Assembly: GCF_001667505.1 (NCBI RefSeq)
Contig: NZ_LZHZ01000061.1
Location: forward strand, 1-64,000
DNA: 64,000 nt
Direction of reading: 5' to 3'
Source: Mycobacterium sp. ACS1612
GTDB taxonomy: Bacteria; Actinomycetota; Actinomycetes; Mycobacteriales; Mycobacteriaceae
The number at the start of each line of letters is the position of its first letter. The stretch's first letter is position 1. A program made the translations under genes and the position numbers. Positions 59,402 to 64,000 of the stretch are shown here, in pieces. A model generated the notes under the pieces. The model made no database searches. It worked only from the letters and a program-made list of their open reading frames with translations, and was not told where the DNA came from.

Positions 59402-60034
59402 GTGGACATGGAGAACTCGACCGCGACGGTATTCGGGTTGGCGGTGCTGATTTTGATGTTCGGCCCCGTCTCCGGCGCGCACTTCAACCCCGTCGTGACT
59501 GCAGCCGACTGGCTGCTTGGCCGCCGGTCCGGCAGTGGTATCGCCGGAAGCGATGCGATCGCCTACACCGTGGTTCAAACAGTCGGGGCATTCGTCGGGG
59601 CGTGGCTGGCCAACATCATGTTCGACCGTCAGGTGTTCGAATGGTCCGCCAAGGACCGCATCACAAACGGTCACCTGGTCGGCGAGATCGTCGCGCCAGC
59701 CGGATTGATCGCCTTGATCTTCGCCCTCGCCCGTACCGGCCGAGCAGCCGTCGCGGCGGCAGCGGTGGGCGCCTACATCGGAGCCGCCTATTGGTTCACC
59801 AGTTCGACGTCTTTCGCCAATCCAGCAGTAACCGTCGGCCGCATGTTCTCCGACACCTTCGCGGGCATCGCTCCAGGCTCGGCGCCAGGGTTCATCGTCG
59901 CCCAAATCGTCGGTGGTCTCATCGGTCTGGCGTTGATCGTTGCGCTGTACCCGGATTCCGCGCGGGTGGCCGACGACGTCGTCGTGCCGCACCATTCCCC
60001 CGATCTCAAGGTCGACCCTGGGAGTTCATCTTGA
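59402..60034 (+). CDS. aquaporin-family channel, N-terminally truncated
   Basis: A 210-residue MIP-family protein. Both half-helix signatures are present: GAHFNPVV (29-31 NPV) and FANPAVTVGRMF (NPA). The usual first transmembrane helix is missing: homologues begin about 35 residues earlier, and in this frame the preceding codons read LSRVVGAGSLVGSG then a stop at 59399-59401, resembling a corrupted helix 1. It may still insert with five helices, but activity is doubtful. In arsenic islands such channels release arsenite. The GTG at 59402 is used; ATG at 59408 is the alternative. arsC starts inside its stop codon (TTGA). Confidence 0.72.
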   Translation: MDMENSTATVFGLAVLILMFGPVSGAHFNPVVTAADWLLGRRSGSGIAGSDAIAYTVVQTVGAFVGAWLANIMFDRQVFEWSAKDRITNGHLVGEIVAPAGLIALIFALARTGRAAVAAAAVGAYIGAAYWFTSSTSFANPAVTVGRMFSDTFAGIAPGSAPGFIVAQIVGGLIGLALIVALYPDSARVADDVVVPHHSPDLKVDPGSSS

Positions 60035-60447
60035 CCGACGGCAGACCCTCGGTGCTGTTCTTGTGCACCCATAACGCCGGCCGCTCGCAAATGGCCCTCG
60101 GTTTCTTCACCCATCTAGCCGGAGAGGACGCCGTCGCCTGGTCCGGAGGCTCCGAACCCGGCAACGAGATCAACCCGTCAGCGATCGCCGCGATGGCCGA
60201 GGTAGGTATCGACATCACTGGCGAATTCCCCAAGCAGTTAACCGACGAAGTCGTGCAGGCCGCCGATGTCGTCGTCACCATGGGCTGCGGCGACGCATGC
60301 CCCTACTTTCCTGGAAAGCGTTACGAGAACTGGGATTTGCCCGACCCCGCCGGTCAACCCGTCGACGCGGTCCGGCCTATCCGCGACGACATCGAAGAGC
60401 GTGTCCGCCGCCTTCTCGCCGAACTCGGGGTCACCGCGCGCCGGTAG
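60031..60447 (+). CDS. arsC: arsenate reductase, low-molecular-weight phosphatase type
   Basis: A 138-residue arsenate reductase: the CTHNAGR P-loop (Cys12-Arg18) binds arsenate, and the second Cys pair lies in GCGDACP (86 and 90) with Asp in DLPDPAGQ. This three-Cys layout is shared by thioredoxin- and mycothiol-linked enzymes of actinobacteria. It converts As(V) to As(III), which must then be exported. The start is a TTG at 60031 behind GGGAG, overlapping the aquaporin stop by 4 bp (TTGA); no ATG fits. Last gene of arsR/cadI-aquaporin-arsC. Confidence 0.88.
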   Translation: MTDGRPSVLFLCTHNAGRSQMALGFFTHLAGEDAVAWSGGSEPGNEINPSAIAAMAEVGIDITGEFPKQLTDEVVQAADVVVTMGCGDACPYFPGKRYENWDLPDPAGQPVDAVRPIRDDIEERVRRLLAELGVTARR

Positions 60448-60456
60448 CGAGCGACG

Positions 60457-60990
60457 TCACATCTTGGTCAGCGTCAGTTGTTGCCGATGGTGGTCGTAGT
60501 GCTGTCCGGGATACCGGTAGATGTCCGCGAGTGTCATGTAGTCGCGGAAATACGGATCCCAGCGAGTCGGGTAATGCATACCGCGAGAAAATGAATCGTC
60601 GTTTTCGGTAGCGAGCGACCGCTGCAGCCTGGTGATCTCCCTGTCCATTTTCTCGCCCATCCGGCGGCGATTGTAGACAAGGGCTGCTGCGCAGGTTCCG
60701 TAGTAATTGATCATGTGAAACGGTCGCGCGGCCGCGTCGAGAACATGCGCGAACCGGCGGCTGGCGCCGTCAGGTAACCGTCCGAGTATGCGAAAAAGGA
60801 AGATCAGCCGTCGCACCACCATGTAGCCGAACACCATGTGGAACAGCAACTGCTCGTTGGTCCACCGCGTGCGCTGGGTGGACTTGTTCCAGTCCTGCTC
60901 GTCGGCAGCGTGCAACAAGTGCCGAAAATCGGTCCGGGCACGTTGCAGGTCGGCGGCCAGTGCGGCCCGGTCGGCGGTTGAGTGCGACAT
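60457..60990 (-). CDS. DinB-superfamily protein
   Basis: A 177-residue four-helix-bundle protein of the DinB/mycothiol-transferase type: ARTDFRHLLHAADEQDWNKSTQRTRWTNEQLLFHMVFGY, with the second and third His in GQHYDHHRQQL (helix 4), the expected metal triad. Such proteins use divalent metal for thiol transfer or related reactions. The ATG at 60990 follows GGAGG at 8 nt; ATGs at 61005 and 61062 are further up. It is 9 bp from arsC (convergent). Confidence 0.78.
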   Translation of the reverse strand: MSHSTADRAALAADLQRARTDFRHLLHAADEQDWNKSTQRTRWTNEQLLFHMVFGYMVVRRLIFLFRILGRLPDGASRRFAHVLDAAARPFHMINYYGTCAAALVYNRRRMGEKMDREITRLQRSLATENDDSFSRGMHYPTRWDPYFRDYMTLADIYRYPGQHYDHHRQQLTLTKM

Positions 60991-61069
60991 CCGATTCGCC
61001 TCCATGCAGCTCGATGCGACTCTTGTCGATGATGCGCCCGCGGCGCCTGTAATCTGCGACACTCAGGCG

Positions 61070-61564
61070 ATGACGCGAGGCTGTCTTACCGCCGGCCTGT
61101 GCGCTGGGTCGCTCATGGTCGCCGGGTTCCTGTCGCCACCGGCCAGTGCCGACACCGCGTCCTGGAATGGCGAGTACACGATCACGTTCATTGTCGGCCC
61201 GAAGTCCGGGACCAGCGTCGCAGCCGGCCAGCCTGAGGGGCAGTACAGCGACACCTATGGGTTCAGCTCGACCTGCACGGGCGGCAAGTGCGTGGCGACG
61301 ATCGTCAGCGGCCCGCCGCCGCGGAACAAGACGGTTCCAGAACCGATCCAATTCACCTGGGACGGAACGTCGTGGACGCAGACCACCGATTTCCAGTGGG
61401 ACTGCATGATGCCTGACACCACCATCGAATGGAATCCGGCCCGTTCGACCGTGCGCTATACGCCGCAGCCGGATGGAACACTGGCAGGCACCATGCACAC
61501 CGACATCCTCAGCGGCGCCTGCCAGGGCACCGTCGAGATGAACATGACGGCTGAGCGCGCCTAG
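61070..61564 (+). CDS. secreted protein, 164 aa
   Basis: Signal peptide MTRGCLTAGLCAGSLM, then SPPASADT, with cleavage after SADT or ASA near residue 26. The mature domain is beta-rich (EYTITFIVGPKSGTSVAAG, YTPQPDGTLAGTMHTDIL) with two Cys pairs (CTGGKC, WDCMMPD...GACQGT). TAATCT at 61050 is a candidate -10, giving a very short leader. Similar exported proteins exist in mycobacteria; I do not assign a function. The start is chosen because it puts the signal peptide at the N-terminus. Confidence 0.75.
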   Translation: MTRGCLTAGLCAGSLMVAGFLSPPASADTASWNGEYTITFIVGPKSGTSVAAGQPEGQYSDTYGFSSTCTGGKCVATIVSGPPPRNKTVPEPIQFTWDGTSWTQTTDFQWDCMMPDTTIEWNPARSTVRYTPQPDGTLAGTMHTDILSGACQGTVEMNMTAERA

Positions 61565-61665
61565 CCTCGTTCCTATCCCGACGGATAGAAAAGCCTTCCC
61601 ACCGCGTGGCGGAATCTGGCTTGCCGGCGATTACGGATCCGCGGCTCGCGCATGACGATTGACGC

Positions 61666-61797
61666 ATGCTCACCACCAGCTTCACCAAGTTCGCGACCGT
61701 GACGAACAGCCAGCAGGTCCTCGAGCCGACCACGCCTCCGCAACGGGTGCCGTTGGCCGTGCTGAGCACCGATGCCCAAATCCAGTTAGCCCCATGA
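61666..61797 (+). CDS. possible 43-aa protein
   Basis: The ATG at 61666 opens a short Thr/Pro/Leu-rich frame (MLTTSFTKFATVTN, then EPTTPPQRVPLAVLS). The composition is compatible with protein and the frame ends 26 bp before the next ORF, but the ribosome binding site is weak. Reported with low confidence. Confidence 0.25.
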   Translation: MLTTSFTKFATVTNSQQVLEPTTPPQRVPLAVLSTDAQIQLAP

Positions 61798-61823
61798 CAA
61801 GTCTTGCGTGAAGGAGTTCGACG

Positions 61824-61976
61824 ATGTTTGAGTTTGCGCCTGCCACATCCGATATCGACGCCGTCGACTGGCGCGAACTGGCCGACCGGGTATTTCCGGC
61901 CGATGCGCTGCGTACGACCCGCCAGCGGACCATCCAGTGGCAGTCCTCGACGTCGGCCGCTGACTCGAGGGCCTGA
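61824..61976 (+). CDS. 50-aa small protein before DUF4239 gene
   Basis: GAAGGAG lies 7 nt before the ATG at 61824, a good start. The peptide begins MFEFAPATSDIDAVDWREL, has the acidic ADRVFPADALRTT in the middle and ends SSTSAADSRA. No membrane segment or family. The 82-bp gap to the DUF4239 gene suggests a shared transcript. The true product may simply be a leader peptide. Confidence 0.5.
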   Translation: MFEFAPATSDIDAVDWRELADRVFPADALRTTRQRTIQWQSSTSAADSRA

Positions 61977-62058
61977 CGGCCAAAAGTTCCGATCGCACGT
62001 TCGCAAGCTCGTTGCGCACCTACAGTCGAAATTCGGAGTCGCGGGGAGGAGCGCCGGC

Positions 62059-62853
62059 TTGAGCCGATGGTTGGTCAACACTCTGCCCTCATGGCTTCTG
62101 CTGCTGGGGATCATCGTCGTCATCACCGGCGTAGCGATGCTGATACAGCGCTTCGTTCGTCGTCGCTGCCCACACCTGAGAGGAGAGGAGCACAACGACG
62201 TCACGAGGTTTGCGTTCGGCGTCATCGGGTTCGTCTTCGCGTTCTTCATCGGATTCGTGGTGTCGGCGATGTGGGGGCAGATCAACGACGCTGACGGCCG
62301 AGCCCGCGCCGAGGGAACCGCCGGCGTGCAACTCGCCAGGGACGCCGTGGTGTTCGACGACGCCGACAGAAACCGGATTCGGACAAGCTTGTTGGAATAC
62401 GAGCACGCGGCTGTGACCGAATGGAGCGAGGTTGCCAACGGACGCTCCTATCCACAGGCCGACGAAGCGCTGTCCCGTTTGAACGCGGCATATGATCAGG
62501 TCCAGGCGATGACCGACGCCCAGAAAGCGCGTCTTTCCGCGTCATACTCCAATCTCGACGCACTCAGTAAGGCACGCGCTGAGCGAGTATTGCAGGCGCG
62601 CACAGACATTGGTCCGCCATGGTCGTTGTGGGCGGTCATCTTCCTGACCAGCGGACTGCTGCTCGGCGGCGCGATCATCTATGGCGTGAAGAAACCGGCC
62701 ACCCACTACACCATGGTCGCCATCCTCGGTGTTCTCGTCGGGGCGCAACTGTTCCTCGTGCTTGAGTTGTCACACCCCTTCATCGGTGAAATCGCGACAT
62801 CGCCCGAACCGCTGCGCGAAGTGATTCACGTGCTGACGACAGCGCCGGCGTGA
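62059..62853 (+). CDS. DUF4239 integral membrane protein
   Basis: A 264-residue protein with helices near residues 7-30, 50-72, 190-210 and 220-240, and the DUF4239 middle segment (GRARAEGTAGVQLARDAVVF, then YDQVQAMTDAQKARLSASYS). The start is the TTG at 62059 because GGGGAGGA lies 8 nt before it; the same frame runs on to 61804 only as unsupported basic residues. Paralogue of 2827-3618. A link to membrane homeostasis is only guessed from fold. Confidence 0.82.
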   Translation: MSRWLVNTLPSWLLLLGIIVVITGVAMLIQRFVRRRCPHLRGEEHNDVTRFAFGVIGFVFAFFIGFVVSAMWGQINDADGRARAEGTAGVQLARDAVVFDDADRNRIRTSLLEYEHAAVTEWSEVANGRSYPQADEALSRLNAAYDQVQAMTDAQKARLSASYSNLDALSKARAERVLQARTDIGPPWSLWAVIFLTSGLLLGGAIIYGVKKPATHYTMVAILGVLVGAQLFLVLELSHPFIGEIATSPEPLREVIHVLTTAPA

Positions 62854-62981
62854 GCACCATGCGTCCCGACACCGCGACGTCGGCGCATTGGCCTGAACAC
62901 CGAATTCATGGCACTTGCCAACCACCGCAGGGTAATTGGCGCTGAGCTCAGCGCATCGACTCGGACGCGGGCGCCGTAGCC

Positions 62982-64000
62982 CTACCCGTGGGTGCCCGGG
63001 TTGCCGTCGGTGCTTCCGGTGGATCCCGATCCGGTACCGCCCGCGCCGCCCGCACCGTCAGCTGCACCGGGGCCGTCGGTGCCGCCGTCGCCACCGTCGC
63101 CGCCCGTGCCGGTGCCGTTGGTCGCGGTGCCGTTGCCACCCTTGCCACCGCTGCCGGCATGGTATCCGTTGGCCCAACTGGTGGAACCGCCGTGGCCGCC
63201 GTCGCCACCCAGCGCGGTGCCGGTCTCGGCGGTCGCATGGCCACCGTCACCCCCGTCACCGCCGTTCTGCATCAAGCCGCTGCCGCCGCCCGAACCGCCT
63301 GCGCCGCCGACGGCGTCACCAGAGTCGACGGCGGCACTGCCACCGGATCCGCCATCGCCGCCTTGACCGTCGATGCCGCCCAGTCCGCCGTTGCCGCCCG
63401 CTCCACCCGTCGCGGTGCCGGAGACCGCTGACGCGCCGCCCCCGTCGCCGCCGTCGCCTGCGGTGCCGTTGAAAATGTCGCTGCCGCCGTGCCCGCCCGC
63501 GCCGCCGACAGCCGTACCTGTGTCGGTGGTTGCGGTTCCGCCGTTACCTCCGTCGCCGCTGGCGCCTTCGATGCCGAGACCACCGCCGTTCCCGCCGGTA
63601 CCGCCGTAAGCGTCGCCGTCGCCGGTGGTGGAGGCGTCGCCGCCCGCGCCGCCGGTACCGCCCCAGCCGAACAGCAACCCGGTGTTGCCGCCGTCGCCCC
63701 CGTCTCCACCGATGGCTGTGCCCTCGCCGGTGACGGCGTCACCGCCCGCGCCGCCGATACCGCCGGTGCCGATCCACTTACTGCTGCCGCCGTCCCCACC
63801 GGCACCGCCCTGAGCGGTGCCCGTCGAAGTGGTGGCTTTGCCTCCTGCGCCGCCGGCGCCGGCGTTGCCGAAGATCAGGCCGGAATTGCCGCCGTTGCCG
63901 CCACTTCCACCTGTGACGTCGCCGGTGTCGGACGAGATGCTGGCCCCGACTCCGCCGGTGCCGCCGCTTCCCCACAGCCCGGCGTCGCCGCCGTCCCCAC
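62982..64000 (-). CDS. Gly-Gly-Ala repeat protein (PGRS-like), 5' end outside window
   Basis: The minus-strand frame ending at 62982 is open to the window edge, at least 338 residues. It consists of ~33-36-residue units, each starting T-G-T-A or D-x-G-D-A, then GGAGGxGG, a variable non-glycine insert (such as LLFGW, SKWIG, DIFNG), and another GxGGxGG. At least nine units are visible. Such repeats form polyglycine-II-like layers and are the PGRS domain of mycobacterial PE_PGRS proteins. The N-terminus is outside, so whether a PE domain is attached cannot be told. GGx codon use inflates GC and makes reverse-frame ORFs. Confidence 0.8.
   Translation of the reverse strand, partial: GDGGDAGLWGSGGTGGVGASISSDTGDVTGGSGGNGGNSGLIFGNAGAGGAGGKATTSTGTAQGGAGGDGGSSKWIGTGGIGGAGGDAVTGEGTAIGGDGGDGGNTGLLFGWGGTGGAGGDASTTGDGDAYGGTGGNGGGLGIEGASGDGGNGGTATTDTGTAVGGAGGHGGSDIFNGTAGDGGDGGGASAVSGTATGGAGGNGGLGGIDGQGGDGGSGGSAAVDSGDAVGGAGGSGGGSGLMQNGGDGGDGGHATAETGTALGGDGGHGGSTSWANGYHAGSGGKGGNGTATNGTGTGGDGGDGGTDGPGAADGAGGAGGTGSGSTGSTDGNPGTHG
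63000..64000. repeat. degenerate ~100-bp tandem repeat in the PGRS-like gene
   Basis: The nine or more protein units correspond to a ~100-105 bp DNA period rich in GCCGCC-type triplets on the plus strand, with local divergence, so copy number is likely to vary between strains and to trouble short-read assembly. Confidence 0.65.

Overview
The window looks like a contig from a rapidly growing Mycobacterium (Mycolicibacterium). It is GC-rich, and many proteins are recognisably mycobacterial: mycolic-acid methyltransferases, a KasA-type ketosynthase paralogue, AmiC-, CadI- and Rv1733c-like proteins, an LppA-type lipoprotein, an ESX-type secretion target, a 13E12/DUF222 HNH gene, F420-type oxidoreductases, a MmpL transporter, a hemophore-like secreted protein and a PGRS-like Gly-Gly-Ala protein. 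Position 1 is probably a contig end, because it lies next to a run of 30 G.

Layout. 1-8.2 kb: cell-envelope and secretion genes, including an operon of type VII secretion target, WXG/DUF1023 hydrolase and LppA-like lipoprotein, then a flavin amine oxidase. 8.4-15.8 kb: membrane and secreted hypotheticals, a small zinc-ribbon protein, a GAF-ANTAR regulator, a septum-formation-family protein, a DUF4185 protein and a gamma-glutamyltransferase. 16.2-17.4 kb: a frameshifted 13E12-type HNH gene. 17.5-27.3 kb: a complete selenocysteine locus. On the minus strand it has selA-selB-fdhA-fdhB-nrfD in one compact operon with tRNA-Sec (UCA anticodon) upstream, and selD diverges on the plus strand. fdhA has an in-frame UGA followed at the expected distance by a hairpin with a GGUCU loop, so the formate dehydrogenase is a selenoprotein and the window holds all the machinery to make it. 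A formate/nitrite-family channel lies about 7 kb beyond fdhA, and a YihY/BrkB protein, DEAD-box helicase and cold-shock protein sit near it.

32-45 kb: a Ser/Thr kinase fused to an extracellular amino-acid-binding domain; an Rv1733c-like protein; a deazaflavin reductase; methionine aminopeptidase diverging from an XRE regulator across a palindrome; an LLM oxidoreductase; an APH-like protein that lacks both catalytic aspartates; two cyclopropane-mycolate-synthase-family methyltransferases (one UmaA-like); and a KasA-like ketosynthase whose active-site Cys is Asp. 43.4-48.9 kb: ketoglutaric semialdehyde dehydrogenase followed by a stump of its usual dehydratase partner, LysR, AmiC, a hemophore-like protein and a decayed 2-hydroxyacid dehydrogenase.

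49-57 kb: a receptor kinase diverges from a MmpL transporter, type III polyketide synthase, ICMT-type methyltransferase and flavin hydroxylase, with a convergent P450. This gene set matches the srsABC-type route to methylated alkylresorcinols and polyketide quinones. 57.3-60.5 kb: a cutinase, a tiny acidic repeat protein, and an arsenic/cadmium island (arsR, cadI, truncated aquaporin, arsC) without an Acr3/ArsB pump. 60.4-64 kb: DinB-like, secreted and DUF4239 proteins, then a long glycine-rich repeat protein that runs off the window.
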